A stretch of 64,000 nt of DNA from Bartonella raoultii (lineage in GTDB: Bacteria > Pseudomonadota > Alphaproteobacteria > Rhizobiales > Rhizobiaceae): assembly GCF_019659805.1 (NCBI RefSeq), contig NZ_JAIFRO010000007.1, positions 1 through 64,000 on the forward strand. The letters are read 5' to 3'. Below the pieces are notes generated by a model, which searched no databases, had not been told where the DNA came from, and saw only the letters and a program-made list of their open reading frames with translations. The position numbers and the translations under genes are program-made. Every line of letters begins with the position of its first letter. The stretch's first letter is position 1. Shown in pieces: positions 51,171-62,054 of the stretch.

Positions 51171-54068
51171 TTAAGATTGGCGTTGTAAAATTTCTTTTAG
51201 GAATTTTCCTGTATAAGAGCTAGCAACCTGAATAATATCTTCAGGTCGTCCAGTTGCGACGATATTACCACCACGATCTCCTCCCTCAGGTCCTAAGTCA
51301 ATAATCCAGTCAGCTGTTTTTATAACTTCAAGATTATGTTCAATAATAACAACGGTATTACCTTGTTCCACGAGTTCATGTAGTACTTCAAGAAGTTTAG
51401 AGATATCGTGAAAATGTAGACCTGTTGTTGGTTCATCTAAAATGTAGAGTGTACGGCCTGTTGTTTTACGCGAAAGTTCTTTAGATAGTTTTACACGTTG
51501 CGCTTCTCCACCGGAAAGCGTGGTGGCTTGCTGTCCTACTTTAATATAGCCCAGTCCGACTTTGATAAGAGTCTGCATTTTATGATGAATAGCGGGGACT
51601 GCTTGGAAAAATTCTTCTGCTTTTTCTATTGTCATATCTAGGATATCGGCAATAGATTTCCCTTTAAACTTTATTTCCAATGTTTCTCTATTATAGCGTT
51701 TTCCTTGGCATACATCACATGTAACATAAACATCAGGCAAAAAGTGCATTTCAATTTTAATGACTCCATCACCTTGACATGCTTCACAACGTCCTCCTTT
51801 AACATTAAAAGAAAAACGTCCTGCTTGATAACCACGCGCTTTTGATTCTGGGAGTCCGGCAAACCATTCACGAATTGGAGTAAATGCCCCTGTATAAGTT
51901 GCTGGGTTAGAGCGTGGGGTGCGTCCGATAGGTGATTGGTTAATATCAATAACCTTATCAATAAATTCTAATCCTTCGATTTTGTCATAGCTTGCAGGAC
52001 TATGATGACTCCCCATGATATGATGGGATGCCGCTTTAAAGAGTGTTTCAATAAGAAATGTTGATTTTCCTCCACCTGAGACGCCTGTTATACACGTAAA
52101 GGTTCCAAGAGGGATGTTAGCACTGATATTTTTTAAGTTATTGCCTTTTGCTCCAATAATTTTAAGTGTTTTTGATTGAGATATTTTGCGTCGTTGAGTA
52201 GGAATTGGAATAGTCATTTTCCCTGACAGATATTGACCTGTAAGAGAAGAAGGGTTTTCTATAATTTCTTGTGGTGTTCCTTGTGCTATGACTTCTCCAC
52301 CATGTACACCTGCTGCAGGTCCCATATCAACAACATGATCCGCTGTGCGAATAGCATCTTCATCATGTTCAACGACAATAACCGTATTGCCAAGATCGCG
52401 CAAATGGTGCAGCATTTTCAAGAGGCGTTCGTTATCGCGTTGGTGTAAACCAATAGAGGGTTCATCTAAAATATAAAGGACCCCTGTAAGACCAGAACCA
52501 ATTTGCGATGCTAAACGAATACGTTGGCTTTCTCCACCTGAAAGAGTACCTGAACTGCGAGATAAGGTAAGATATTCAAGTCCTACATGATTTAAAAAAG
52601 CTAAGCGTTCTCGAATTTCTTTCAAAATACGGACTGCTATATTACGTTGTTTTTCAGTAAGATATTGATCAATATTGGCAAACCAATCATCTGCTTTTAG
52701 GATAGACAGCTCTGATATTTGTCCAATATGCATGCCATGAATTTTAACAGCAAGTGCTTCTGGTTTTAAACGATAACCATGACAAGCGGGGCAGGGTGTA
52801 GAAGACATATAACGCTCGATTTCTTCGCGCGACCACGTTGAATCGGTCTCTTTCCATCGCCGTTCCATATTTGGAATGATGCCTTCAAAATATTGCTCTG
52901 TTTTATGCGAGCTTATATCATTTTTATAGATAAAGGAGACTTTTTTGTCTTTTGTACCATATAAAAGAGCTTGTTGTGCTTCAGTTGAGAGCATACACCA
53001 TTTATCGGTGAGCTTAAATCCGTAAACTTTGCCCAATGCTTCTAAGGTTTGGTTATAGTAGAGTGAAGATGATTTAGACCAAGGGATAATTGCTCCATTC
53101 TTTAAGGTAAGATTTTCATTTGGTACAATTTTGAGTGGGTCTATTGTTTTTTTTATACCAAGTCCGTCGCAAAGAGGACAAGCACCAAAAGGATTATTAA
53201 ATGAAAAGAGGCGTGGTTCAATTTCAGGAATAGAAAATCCAGATATGGGGCAGGAAAATCGTTCTGAAAAAATAAGCCGTTTGTGTGTTTCATTTTTTGA
53301 TTTATGTGCAGCTTCTTTTTTGGTTTCTTTTGGGGACAAGGGCTGATCTGCCATTTCGGCGATCGCAAGCCCATTTGCGAGCTGTAAACAGGTTTCTATA
53401 CTGTCCGCTAGGCGAGGAGCAATGTCGTTATGTACAACAATGCGATCGACCACTACATCTATGTCGTGCTTATACTTTTTATCAAGAGGAGGAATATCAG
53501 AAATTTCATAGAATTTTCCATCGACTTTAGCGCGTTGGAATCCTTTTTTTAAAAGTTCCGTTAGCTCTTTTTTATATTCTCCTTTGCGTCCTCGTACGAG
53601 AGGAGCCATTATAAAAATTCGTGTACCTTCTGGTAAGGACATAATTTGATCAACCATTTCGCTTACCGTTTGGCTTTCAATAGGAAGTCCGGTAGCGGGA
53701 GAATAAGGGACGCCGATGCGTGCAAAGAGAAGGCGCATGTAGTCGTGGATTTCAGTAACGGTTCCTACTGTTGAACGAGGGTTGTGGCTGGTTGTTTTTT
53801 GTTCAATAGAAATGGCTGGAGAAAGGCCATCTATTCGGTTAACATCTGGTTTTTGCATCACCTCTAGAAATTGGCGTGCGTAGGCGGAAAGGCTTTCAAC
53901 ATAGCGACGCTGACCTTCGGCGTAAATTGTATCAAATGCTAAGGAAGATTTACCTGATCCAGAAAGTCCTGTTATGACGATAAGTTTATCACGTGGGAGG
54001 TTGATATCAATATTTTTAAGGTTATGCTCACGTGCACCGTGAATGGAAATGTATTTCTGATGAGTCAT
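51171..54068 (-). CDS. uvrA: Excinuclease ABC subunit A
   Basis: 965-residue damage-recognition ATPase of nucleotide excision repair. First ATPase: [20 protein letters not shown] and later [16 protein letters not shown]; second ATPase: [11 protein letters not shown] and [16 protein letters not shown] with [12 protein letters not shown]. Zinc finger cysteines are visible (CPLCDG, CPACHG, and CEACQGDG...CDVCQG). Full length. It diverges from ssb across 320 bases. Confidence 0.97.
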   Translation of the reverse strand: MTHQKYISIHGAREHNLKNIDINLPRDKLIVITGLSGSGKSSLAFDTIYAEGQRRYVESLSAYARQFLEVMQKPDVNRIDGLSPAISIEQKTTSHNPRSTVGTVTEIHDYMRLLFARIGVPYSPATGLPIESQTVSEMVDQIMSLPEGTRIFIMAPLVRGRKGEYKKELTELLKKGFQRAKVDGKFYEISDIPPLDKKYKHDIDVVVDRIVVHNDIAPRLADSIETCLQLANGLAIAEMADQPLSPKETKKEAAHKSKNETHKRLIFSERFSCPISGFSIPEIEPRLFSFNNPFGACPLCDGLGIKKTIDPLKIVPNENLTLKNGAIIPWSKSSSLYYNQTLEALGKVYGFKLTDKWCMLSTEAQQALLYGTKDKKVSFIYKNDISSHKTEQYFEGIIPNMERRWKETDSTWSREEIERYMSSTPCPACHGYRLKPEALAVKIHGMHIGQISELSILKADDWFANIDQYLTEKQRNIAVRILKEIRERLAFLNHVGLEYLTLSRSSGTLSGGESQRIRLASQIGSGLTGVLYILDEPSIGLHQRDNERLLKMLHHLRDLGNTVIVVEHDEDAIRTADHVVDMGPAAGVHGGEVIAQGTPQEIIENPSSLTGQYLSGKMTIPIPTQRRKISQSKTLKIIGAKGNNLKNISANIPLGTFTCITGVSGGGKSTFLIETLFKAASHHIMGSHHSPASYDKIEGLEFIDKVIDINQSPIGRTPRSNPATYTGAFTPIREWFAGLPESKARGYQAGRFSFNVKGGRCEACQGDGVIKIEMHFLPDVYVTCDVCQGKRYNRETLEIKFKGKSIADILDMTIEKAEEFFQAVPAIHHKMQTLIKVGLGYIKVGQQATTLSGGEAQRVKLSKELSRKTTGRTLYILDEPTTGLHFHDISKLLEVLHELVEQGNTVVIIEHNLEVIKTADWIIDLGPEGGDRGGNIVATGRPEDIIQVASSYTGKFLKEILQRQS

Positions 54069-54388
54069 ATTTTACCCTTAGCATATGTAAAAAATTGAGC
54101 ATTTAAAATTGGAATAAAATTGTTTTTTTTAATTATAATCTCTTTGATTGCTTTAATGCCAACAGAGGATACAAGTTTTGTAGAAAGAAAAATAGAGAAA
54201 ACAGCTTTTTACTCTATGGTGATGGAGTAATCTATATGTTATTATCAAATCTTGCTATAATTATATGATACAATATTTTAGAAAGGGTAATAAGATTTAC
54301 ACAGGCAGATGCTTAAAAAATAATATAATAAAATGACTGCTCATTATACAATAATTTTTTTGTAAATTAAGATTTTGGAGTTTAAGCA
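54069..54388. other. Divergent uvrA-ssb promoter region
   Basis: No gene. Very AT-rich. I looked for the alphaproteobacterial LexA operator and found no GTTC or GAAC tetranucleotide at all in this spacer, so SOS control from here is not supported. Confidence 0.5.
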
Positions 54389-54910
54389 ATGGCAGGTAGC
54401 CTTAATAAAGTTATTTTAATTGGTAATCTTGGTGCGGATCCTGAAATTCGCCGGTTGAATTCTGGTGATCAAGTGGCAAATCTGCGAATTGCTACTTCAG
54501 AAAGTTGGCGTGATAGAAACACAAATGAACGTAAAGAACGCACAGAGTGGCATAATATTGTTATTTTTAACGAAAATTTGATCAAAATTGTCGAGCAATA
54601 TTTAAAAAAAGGTAGCAAAATTTATATTGAAGGTCAGCTGCAGACACGTAAATGGCAAGATCAAAATGGTAATGATCGTTATACAACAGAGATCGTTTTA
54701 CAAAAATATAGAGGTGAATTACAAATGCTTGATGGGCGTGGAACAGCTGGTGGGGAGCAGGTGCAAGGAACCAGTCAGGCGAGTGGAGGTTACGGAAGTG
54801 GTAGTAGTTTTAGTGACAGTGTAGCAAGCCAGAGAGACGCTTTTAGTCGAAATGCGAATCAACCGAGAGAAGATTTTTCGCAAAAATTAGATGATGATGT
54901 TCCTTTTTGA
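54389..54910 (+). CDS. ssb: Single-stranded DNA-binding protein
   Basis: 173-residue OB-fold protein coating single-stranded DNA in replication and repair. N-terminal [20 protein letters not shown], core [20 protein letters not shown] and [18 protein letters not shown]; a Gly/Ser-rich linker; and the acidic C-terminal tip DDDVPF that docks partner proteins. TTTTGGAG site upstream. Confidence 0.96.
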   Translation: MAGSLNKVILIGNLGADPEIRRLNSGDQVANLRIATSESWRDRNTNERKERTEWHNIVIFNENLIKIVEQYLKKGSKIYIEGQLQTRKWQDQNGNDRYTTEIVLQKYRGELQMLDGRGTAGGEQVQGTSQASGGYGSGSSFSDSVASQRDAFSRNANQPREDFSQKLDDDVPF

Positions 54911-55147
54911 TGTTTCTTAATAAACAGTATTCTTAATCCTTTATGTTTCTTCTATTATTTGTGTTCGGTTTTTAAAATTTAGCAAAGAAGTTCTGTTTAT
55001 TTTATTTATATTTTTTTAATATAATGAGTAACATATTGAAAGTTATTGTTAATTTTCTTTTCTGTTGGAGGAGAGAAATTAGCATTTTAGTGTATTTTTC
55101 TATATAAATAAAAGTGACAATGATTCTTTTTGAAAGTCTTAAAAGCA

Positions 55148-57928
55148 GTGACTGATCTTACTCTACACCCAGAACGTGATATATCGACCGGTATTGAGCC
55201 GGTCAGTATTATTGATGAAATGCAACGCTCTTATCTTGATTATGCGATGAGCGTCATTGTTTCGCGTGCACTTCCTGATGTACGTGATGGTCTTAAACCA
55301 GTGCATCGGCGTATTCTTCACGCGATGAATGAGATGGGACTTTTTTTTAATAAGCCGTATCGAAAATCTGCTGGTGTTGTTGGTGAAGTTATGGGAAAAT
55401 TTCATCCCCATGGTGATGCTTCAATTTATGATGCGTTAGTGCGTATGGCACAGGACTTTTCTTTGAGAAACCCATTAATTGATGGTCAAGGAAACTTCGG
55501 TTCTGTTGATGGTGATCCGCCAGCGGCAATGCGCTATACAGAATGTCGTTTAGAAAAAGTTTCGGCAGAGCTTTTAGCTGATATTGATAAAGATACTGTT
55601 GATTTTCAAGATAATTATGATGGACGTGAGCGTGAGCCAGTTGTTTTACCAGCGCGTTTTCCTAATCTTTTGGTTAATGGATCAGGTGGTATTGCTGTAG
55701 GAATGGCAACCAATATTCCTCCTCATAATCTTGGTGAAGTTGTTGAGGGTTGTATTGCTTTAATTGATAATCCCAATATAACGCTTAATGAAATAATTGA
55801 AATCATTCCGGGGCCTGATTTTCCTACAGGAGGTATTATTCTTGGCCATGCTGGAGTTCGTTCAGCTTATGAAACGGGACGTGGTTCAATTATTATGCGT
55901 GCTAAGGTTGATATCGAGGATATTCATAATGGACGCCAAGCAATCATTGTAAGTGAAATACCCTATCAAGTAAATAAAGCAACCATGATTGAGAAAATGG
56001 CTGAGTTGGTACGTGATAAACGTATCGAAGGAATTTCTGATTTACGTGATGAATCTGATCGTGATGGGTATCGTGTTGTTATTGAACTTAAAAGAGATGT
56101 TGTAGCTGAAGTTGTGTTAAACCAATTGTATCGTTATACACCATTACAAACTTCTTTTGGTTGTAATATGGTTGCCTTAAACGGAGGAAAACCAGAACAG
56201 ATGACGTTGCTTGATATGCTTCGTGCATTTGTTTCTTTTCGTGAAGAGGTGGTCAGTCGGCGCACAAAATATCTTTTGCGAAAAGCACGTGAACGTGCAC
56301 ATGTTTTAGTTGGTCTTGCTCTTGCTGTTGCTAATATTGATGAGATTATCGCGCTTATTCGTAAAGCGCCTGATCCTCAAACAGCCCGTGCACAATTGAT
56401 GGAACGTCGTTGGCCCGCTGCTGATGTTGCCCCTTTAATCAAGCTTATTGATGATCCTCGCCATATCATTCATGAGGATAGTACTTATAATTTATCTGAA
56501 GAACAAGCACGTGCTATTTTAGAATTACGTTTGCAAAGGTTGACAGCGCTTGGACGTGATGAAATTGCTGATGAATTGAATAAAATTGGCGTAGATATTG
56601 CTGATTATCTTGATATTTTGGCATCGCGTTTACGCATTATGAATATTGTTAAAAATGAATTGAATGCTCTTCGTGAGGAATTTGCAACACCTCGACGTAC
56701 TGTATTTGGTTTTGGCAATGCTGAGATGGAAAGTGAAGATCTCATTGCGCCAGAAGATATGGTGGTAACGGTGAGCCATAGTGGCTATATTAAACGTGTT
56801 CCTCTTAATACTTATCGTGCACAACGTCGCGGTGGTAAGGGGCGTTCTGGTATGTCTACAAAAGATGAAGATTTTGTAACCCGTTTGTTTGTGGCTAATA
56901 CGCATACCCCCGTTCTTTTCTTTTCGTCACGTGGGATCGTTTATAAGGAAAAAGTATGGCGCTTACCTCTTGGTACGCCGCAATCGCGTGGGAGAGCTCT
57001 CATCAATATGCTTCCCTTACAAAAGGGTGAGCGCATAACAACAATCATGCCTTTACCAGAAGATGAGTCTAGTTGGAGCGCTTTAGATATTATGTTTGCA
57101 ACGACACGTGGAACTGTGCGTCGTAATAAACTATCAGATTTTGTTCAAGTTAATCGTAATGGTAAAATTGCCATGAAACTTGATGAGGAAGGCGATGAAA
57201 TTCTTTCTGTCGAGACTTGTACAGAACATGATGATGTTGTGCTCATAACAGCTAATGGGCAATGTATTCGTTTTCCAGTTGTTGATGTTCGCGTTTTTGT
57301 AGGGCGTAATTCTGTAGGAGTCCGTGGCATTAATTTGGTTAATGGTGATAAAGTTATTTCTATGACACTCTTAGAACATGTTGAAGCAACGTCAATTGAA
57401 CGTTCTGCTTACGTTAAGCGTATGATTAATGAAAGGCGTGCTGCTGATTCTGATACAGAGGATATTGTAGCTCTTGATGAAGAAGATGGAGGTGCTGAAA
57501 CAGAGTTGACAGAGGAACGCTATGCAGAGCTTTATGCGCGCGAGCAGATGCTTTTAACAGTAAGCGAGTTTGGTTATGGAAAACGATCCTCCTCTTATGA
57601 ATTTCGAATTTCAGGACGTGGTGGAAAGGGAATTCGTGCGACGGATCCATCTAAAACAGCTGAAATTGGTAAATTAGTAGCGGCTTTTCCGGTGAAGGCA
57701 CAAGATCAAATTATGTTGGTATCAGATGGAGGGCAACTTATTCGTGTTCCTATTAATGGTATTCGTATAGCAGGACGTTCGACTAAGGGAGTGACAATTT
57801 TTAATACAGCTAAAGGAGAAAAAGTCGTATCGGTCGAGCGTATTTCTGAATCTGAAGATGATGATAACCCATTAGATGATAAAGCGGGAAAATGTTCTGA
57901 CACGATTGATGTAAACGGAAAAAAATAA
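55148..57928 (+). CDS. gyrA: DNA gyrase subunit A
   Basis: About 926-residue topoisomerase II subunit that cuts and rejoins DNA. The GTG at 55148 ([11 protein letters not shown]) is chosen; TTG 55130 is in frame and neither has a good ribosome binding site. The active-site tyrosine is in AAMRYTE. The quinolone-resistance region reads [18 protein letters not shown]: residue 91 (E. coli 83) is Ala and residue 95 (E. coli 87) is Asp. The C-terminal beta-pinwheel includes the GyrA box QRRGGKG and an acidic insert near residues 755-790, usual in alphaproteobacteria. It is followed after 21 bases by coaD. Confidence 0.95.
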   Translation: MTDLTLHPERDISTGIEPVSIIDEMQRSYLDYAMSVIVSRALPDVRDGLKPVHRRILHAMNEMGLFFNKPYRKSAGVVGEVMGKFHPHGDASIYDALVRMAQDFSLRNPLIDGQGNFGSVDGDPPAAMRYTECRLEKVSAELLADIDKDTVDFQDNYDGREREPVVLPARFPNLLVNGSGGIAVGMATNIPPHNLGEVVEGCIALIDNPNITLNEIIEIIPGPDFPTGGIILGHAGVRSAYETGRGSIIMRAKVDIEDIHNGRQAIIVSEIPYQVNKATMIEKMAELVRDKRIEGISDLRDESDRDGYRVVIELKRDVVAEVVLNQLYRYTPLQTSFGCNMVALNGGKPEQMTLLDMLRAFVSFREEVVSRRTKYLLRKARERAHVLVGLALAVANIDEIIALIRKAPDPQTARAQLMERRWPAADVAPLIKLIDDPRHIIHEDSTYNLSEEQARAILELRLQRLTALGRDEIADELNKIGVDIADYLDILASRLRIMNIVKNELNALREEFATPRRTVFGFGNAEMESEDLIAPEDMVVTVSHSGYIKRVPLNTYRAQRRGGKGRSGMSTKDEDFVTRLFVANTHTPVLFFSSRGIVYKEKVWRLPLGTPQSRGRALINMLPLQKGERITTIMPLPEDESSWSALDIMFATTRGTVRRNKLSDFVQVNRNGKIAMKLDEEGDEILSVETCTEHDDVVLITANGQCIRFPVVDVRVFVGRNSVGVRGINLVNGDKVISMTLLEHVEATSIERSAYVKRMINERRAADSDTEDIVALDEEDGGAETELTEERYAELYAREQMLLTVSEFGYGKRSSSYEFRISGRGGKGIRATDPSKTAEIGKLVAAFPVKAQDQIMLVSDGGQLIRVPINGIRIAGRSTKGVTIFNTAKGEKVVSVERISESEDDDNPLDDKAGKCSDTIDVNGKK

Positions 57929-57949
57929 TTTTGAAGGAGGCAGAGTGAA

Positions 57950-58471
57950 ATGGTAAAAATTGCTCTTTATGCGGGTTCCTTCGATCCTTTTACAAATGGT
58001 CATCTTGATGTTTTACGAAATAGTTTAGTGTTAGCTGACAAAGTTGTTGTTGCTATAGGTTTACAAGCTCGTAAAAAAACACTTTTTAGTTTTGAAGAGC
58101 GTGTTGCGTTAATTATGCAAGTAGGGAAAGACTTGTTAAATATAGGTCCTGATCGGTTGCAAGTTATTTCGTTTAACACTCTTTTGGTTAACAAAGCGCG
58201 TGAAATTGGAGCTTCCTTGCTTATTCGTGGCTTACGCGATGGCACTGATCTTGATTATGAAATGCAAATGGCAGGGATGAATAGTATTATGGCTCCTGAA
58301 TTACAAACTATTTTTTTGCCGGCGAGCATTTCAGGGCGTGCTATTACTTCTACATTAGTACGCCAGATTGCTTCTATGGGAGGTGATACAACGCCTTTTG
58401 TTCCTTCTCATGTAGCGAAAGCTTTGCATTTGAAATTTCAATCTTCAAGGGAGAAGGATTGTGCGTCTTAG
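57950..58471 (+). CDS. coaD: Phosphopantetheine adenylyltransferase
   Basis: 173-residue enzyme of coenzyme A synthesis, joining ATP and 4'-phosphopantetheine. Nucleotide-binding motif [33 protein letters not shown] and the [15 protein letters not shown] motif are intact. GAAGGAGG upstream. Overlaps the start of the exported cyclophilin gene by 11 bases. Confidence 0.96.
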   Translation: MVKIALYAGSFDPFTNGHLDVLRNSLVLADKVVVAIGLQARKKTLFSFEERVALIMQVGKDLLNIGPDRLQVISFNTLLVNKAREIGASLLIRGLRDGTDLDYEMQMAGMNSIMAPELQTIFLPASISGRAITSTLVRQIASMGGDTTPFVPSHVAKALHLKFQSSREKDCAS

Positions 58472-59036
58472 AATTTTTGCTCTTTTGACATGTTTTTTTT
58501 GTTTTTTTTCGTTAAGTGCTGTAGCTGCTGATTTGAACCTCCTTATTTTATCTCTCAAAAATGGTGATGTGGTCATACGTCTTCGTCCTGATCTGGCACC
58601 AAAACATGTTGCACAAATCAAAAGATTAACAAAAGAAGGTGCTTACAATAATGTTGTCTTTCATCGTGTTATTCCTGGTTTTATGGCACAAACAGGTGAT
58701 GTAAAGTTTGGAAAAAAGGGGGGCGCAGATTTTGATTTGAAGCGCGTTGGCATGGGAGGTTCCAATTATCCCAATATACCAGCGGAATTTTCAAAGCAGC
58801 CGTTTAAGCGTGGTACTGTTGGGATGGCACGTTCAGAAGATTTAGATTCCGCTAATTCTCAATTTTTTATTTGTTTTGATGATGCTGATTTTTTAAATGG
58901 TCAATATACAGTTGTAGGAGAAGTCATAAAGGGAATGGATGTTGTTGATAAAATAAAAAAAGGTACAACAAAGAATAATGGATCTGTAAAGAATCCTGAT
59001 GTTATTAATATTGCCACTTTACAAGCTGAGAGATAA
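58461..59036 (+). CDS. Exported cyclophilin-type peptidylprolyl isomerase
   Basis: 191 residues. GTG start at 58461 inside the end of coaD, with GGGAGAAGGA just upstream. A Sec signal peptide ([21 protein letters not shown], cleavage near VAA-DLN) predicts a periplasmic folding enzyme acting on X-Pro bonds. Cyclophilin motifs: [33 protein letters not shown] and [16 protein letters not shown]. Followed after 19 bases by its cytoplasmic paralogue. Confidence 0.93.
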   Translation: MRLRIFALLTCFFCFFSLSAVAADLNLLILSLKNGDVVIRLRPDLAPKHVAQIKRLTKEGAYNNVVFHRVIPGFMAQTGDVKFGKKGGADFDLKRVGMGGSNYPNIPAEFSKQPFKRGTVGMARSEDLDSANSQFFICFDDADFLNGQYTVVGEVIKGMDVVDKIKKGTTKNNGSVKNPDVINIATLQAER

Positions 59037-59055
59037 GTGAAAGGAATTATGCCAT

Positions 59056-59568
59056 ATGGTTGAGATTAAAGATTTAGAAAATACCTTAATTCTTGAAACA
59101 ACAAAGGGAAGTGTTATTATTGAACTTTTTGTTGATTTAGCTCCTAATCACGTTGCGCGTATTAAAGAGCTTGTGCGTGAAGGTGCGTATGATAACGTTA
59201 TTTTTCATCGTGTTATTGATGGCTTTATGGCTCAAACAGGTGATGTACAATTTGGAAAGAAGGATAGTGCAAAATTCAATGCATCACGTGCAGGTATGGG
59301 AGGGTCAGAAAAACCCAATTTGACAGCAGAGTTTTCGAATGTTTCTCATAAACGTGGCACTGTTTCTATGGCACGTAGTCAAAATCCAAATTCTGCGAAT
59401 TCGCAGTTTTTTATTTGCTTTGCAGATGCCCCTTGGCTTGATCGCCAATATTCCATATGGGGACAGGTTATTGAGGGGATGGAAAATATCGATCAAATTA
59501 AGCGTGGTGAACCTGTCGTAGATCCTGATGCGATTATCAAAGCAACGATTGCTGCAGATAGAAAATAA
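59056..59568 (+). CDS. Cytoplasmic cyclophilin-type peptidylprolyl isomerase
   Basis: 170 residues, no signal peptide (MVEIKDLENTLILETTKGSV). Motifs [33 protein letters not shown] and RQYSIWGQVIEGMENID mark an active-type cyclophilin. Closely similar to the preceding exported protein, so the pair arose by tandem duplication with one copy directed to the periplasm. Last gene of the gyrA-coaD-ppi-ppi run; in many Rhizobiales queA and tgt follow directly. Confidence 0.93.
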   Translation: MVEIKDLENTLILETTKGSVIIELFVDLAPNHVARIKELVREGAYDNVIFHRVIDGFMAQTGDVQFGKKDSAKFNASRAGMGGSEKPNLTAEFSNVSHKRGTVSMARSQNPNSANSQFFICFADAPWLDRQYSIWGQVIEGMENIDQIKRGEPVVDPDAIIKATIAADRK

Positions 59569-60265
59569 TGCTCCTTTTTTGCGCCAATTTTAATTATAAA
59601 ATTGTTAAGAAAAAACTCTTATTTTGTATATATAAGATGGTGGAACGTAATTCAGCTTCATAAAAGGGCATATTTAAGGCGTTATTTTTTCTTCAAAACG
59701 CTTGTACCTCATGGATCTGTGGTATGCTACTTGCTTTTACTACGTACTGTTTAGCAATAAGATATTCTCTATCAAAATTTGAATGCTTACATAGAGTGTG
59801 CATATTTATATAATTGAAATATGGTAACTAAGTTTAATAATGCTCATTATAATCAATTTTGTATTTTATAGAAATAAAAGAGATTTAGTAAAAGTTTTTT
59901 AGATAATAGAATGAGTTTAGAAAATATTTTATTAATATCGAATTCTCAAGCTTTTATTTAAGCGTAAAAATGTGTGGCTATGAAGTCATTTTTTAAATAG
60001 TGTTCTACAGTTATTTAGAGCCATATAATGTATAAATATAGATATCTTTAGATTTTATGTTATGAGATGTTTTTAATTCTTTTGTAAAAGAGTGTAGCCT
60101 TGATTATTTAGATATTAATTTTCTTTATTTCATTTCATATTTTATGCATGCTGCAATATTTTAGTAAATTGAAGCTCAATCCATAAAGTTTATGATGACA
60201 CTAGCAAGAAAAGTCTGCCTTTTCTTTCTGGAACGATATAAATTGATGAAATCAAAAAGATAAGA
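59569..60265. other. Long gene-free spacer where queA would be expected
   Basis: About 700 AT-rich bases with no gene. I read all frames for QueA-like sequence and found only short random-looking frames (for example 24 codons from ATG near 59711). No tRNA, terminator or repeat stands out. Confidence 0.45.
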
Positions 60266-61387
60266 ATGATGGTAAAGACATTTCATTATAGAAAAATTGC
60301 CCAAGATGGATATGCTCGTCGAGGTGAAATTATAACAGGACGTGGGTATATTCGTACTCCTGCATTTATGCCCGTTGGAACGGCAGGAACCGTTAAGGCT
60401 ATGTATATGGATCAAATACGTGCTCTTGGAGCGGATATCATTTTGGGTAATACTTATCATTTAATGTTACGTCCAGGGGCCGAGCGTATTGCGCGTTTAG
60501 GGGGCTTACATGAATTTTCACGTTGGTTTGGACCTATTTTAACTGATTCTGGTGGATTTCAGGTTATGTCCCTTGCAGGAATTCGTAAAATTACTGAACA
60601 AGGGGTCATGTTCCGCTCTTATATTAATGGAGCTTACTATGAAATGAGCCCAGAGCGTTCTATTGAAATTCAAGGGCTTTTGGATGCAGATATTCAGATG
60701 CAATTGGATCAATGTATTGCGTTGCCTGCTACTGATAAAGAAATGGAAGAAGCTATGGAACTTTCATTGCGATGGGCACAGCGTTGTAAAAGAGTTTTTG
60801 GTAATCAGCCAGATAAAGCATTATTTGGAATTGTTCAAGGCGGTGATAATATGAAATTGCGTGAACGTTCTGCACAAGCCTTAAAAGAAATGGATTTGAA
60901 AGGCTATGCTATTGGAGGTCTTGCTGTTGGTGAACCCCAAAGCACTATGACTGCTGTTTTAGATGCTACTTGTCCAATTTTACCAGAGGATAAGCCACGT
61001 TATCTTATGGGGGTGGGAACACCTGATGATATTTTACAAAGTGTTGCTCGTGGTATTGATATGTTTGATTGTGTTATGCCAACACGTGCTGGACGTCATG
61101 GCTTAGCTTTTACACGTTTTGGACGAATTAATTTACGTAATGCACGTTATGCAGAAGATTCTTCGCCTCTTGATTCACAATCGCTTTGTTCTGCAGCATC
61201 TGATTATAGTTGTGCTTATTTGCATCATTTAATTAAATCTGGAGAATCTCTTGGTGGAATGTTATTGACTTGGAATAATCTTTTTTATTATCAGCAACTT
61301 ATGCAAGGAATTCGTGATGCTATTGAAAAGAGGTGTTATGCTGATTTTTGTGCTGAAACCCGAGCTTTATGGATGCAAGGACGCTAA
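60266..61387 (+). CDS. tgt: tRNA-guanine transglycosylase with degenerate zinc site
   Basis: 373-residue homologue of the enzyme that swaps guanine-34 for preQ1 (or queuine) in GUN-anticodon tRNAs. Catalytic parts are intact: DSGGFQVMSL, MQLDQCIALP, GGLAVGEPQ and MFDCVMPTRAGRHG with the nucleophile Asp. The GLAV pattern and the Cys after the Asp are of the preQ1-using bacterial type. The zinc-binding part is not normal: where the family has CxCxxC then His, this protein reads SLCSAASDYSCAYLHHL and LLTWNNLFYYQ, keeping one of three cysteines and replacing the histidine by Asn. Start ATG 60266; the next ATG (60269) is equally possible. No queA beside it. Confidence 0.92.
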   Translation: MMVKTFHYRKIAQDGYARRGEIITGRGYIRTPAFMPVGTAGTVKAMYMDQIRALGADIILGNTYHLMLRPGAERIARLGGLHEFSRWFGPILTDSGGFQVMSLAGIRKITEQGVMFRSYINGAYYEMSPERSIEIQGLLDADIQMQLDQCIALPATDKEMEEAMELSLRWAQRCKRVFGNQPDKALFGIVQGGDNMKLRERSAQALKEMDLKGYAIGGLAVGEPQSTMTAVLDATCPILPEDKPRYLMGVGTPDDILQSVARGIDMFDCVMPTRAGRHGLAFTRFGRINLRNARYAEDSSPLDSQSLCSAASDYSCAYLHHLIKSGESLGGMLLTWNNLFYYQQLMQGIRDAIEKRCYADFCAETRALWMQGR

Positions 61388-62054
61388 GGTGTTGATCATA
61401 ATGTGGGCTAGCAGTCTTTCTTCATATTGCTTTATTTATTTTGCATCAGGAGTTATTATAAAAACTGTACAATGAGAAGTGCTTTCTAAAAACATCAAAT
61501 ACATGATATTATCTGAAAAGAGAAATATTCAGTTTAATAAGGATGTATTCTTTCTGTAATTATTTATGTCGATTAAAAAACTGTTACTCCGGTACGCACT
61601 ACCTGATCCGGAGAAAAACAGTTTGTTTCTGTTTATGATGATTGTTTAGACCAACAATATTAATGAGGCGTTAGCGAACTCTTAAAGAAGTATGAAAATT
61701 GTCTTTTTACAGAATTTTTTTTAAATCTTTTTATTATCAATAATGGAGTTTTTATAAAAAACTGTCGTTGAGAATTAGAGATGAAGTTGATTTAAAAAAT
61801 TTAGAAAATATACAGCAGTTTACATTATAAAATACTGTGTTTATTTCTACGGAGAGAAAGATTTTAATATTAAAGTTTTATGTAAAATTATATAATATCA
61901 TACTTCAAAAAAATCTTTATAAAAACACACTCTTTTATATCCTTATAAAAGGATATGAAGGGGATGTTTAATTCTAACATCAGGAAATATAGAAAGATTC
62001 TCAATTTGTTTGCGCATATTGGGAAACTCATCGTTCAAATATCACTACAGAGAA
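61388..62054. other. AT-rich spacer between tgt and an MFS gene
   Basis: No gene supported; a 27-codon frame starting at ATG 61565 runs through the palindrome and is probably chance. The main structure is the compound inverted repeat at 61577-61624. Confidence 0.35.
61577..61624. repeat. Compound palindrome of unknown role
   Basis: AAACTGTT (61577-61584) pairs with AACAGTTT (61617-61624), and inside it CTCCGG (61586-61591) pairs with CCGGAG (61607-61612), leaving a 15-base loop TACGCACTACCTGAT. The inner stem is GC-rich in otherwise AT-rich DNA. No U-tract follows, so a plain terminator is unlikely; a structured RNA, a repeat unit or a mobile-element end are possible. Confidence 0.6.

Noticed and set aside
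59569-60265. Possible queA pseudogene
   Set aside because: No frame on either strand shows QueA motifs, so a remnant cannot be claimed; only the absence is reported.
61565-61648. 27-codon frame running through the compound palindrome
   Set aside because: Its sequence is dictated by the inverted repeats and there is no ribosome binding site.
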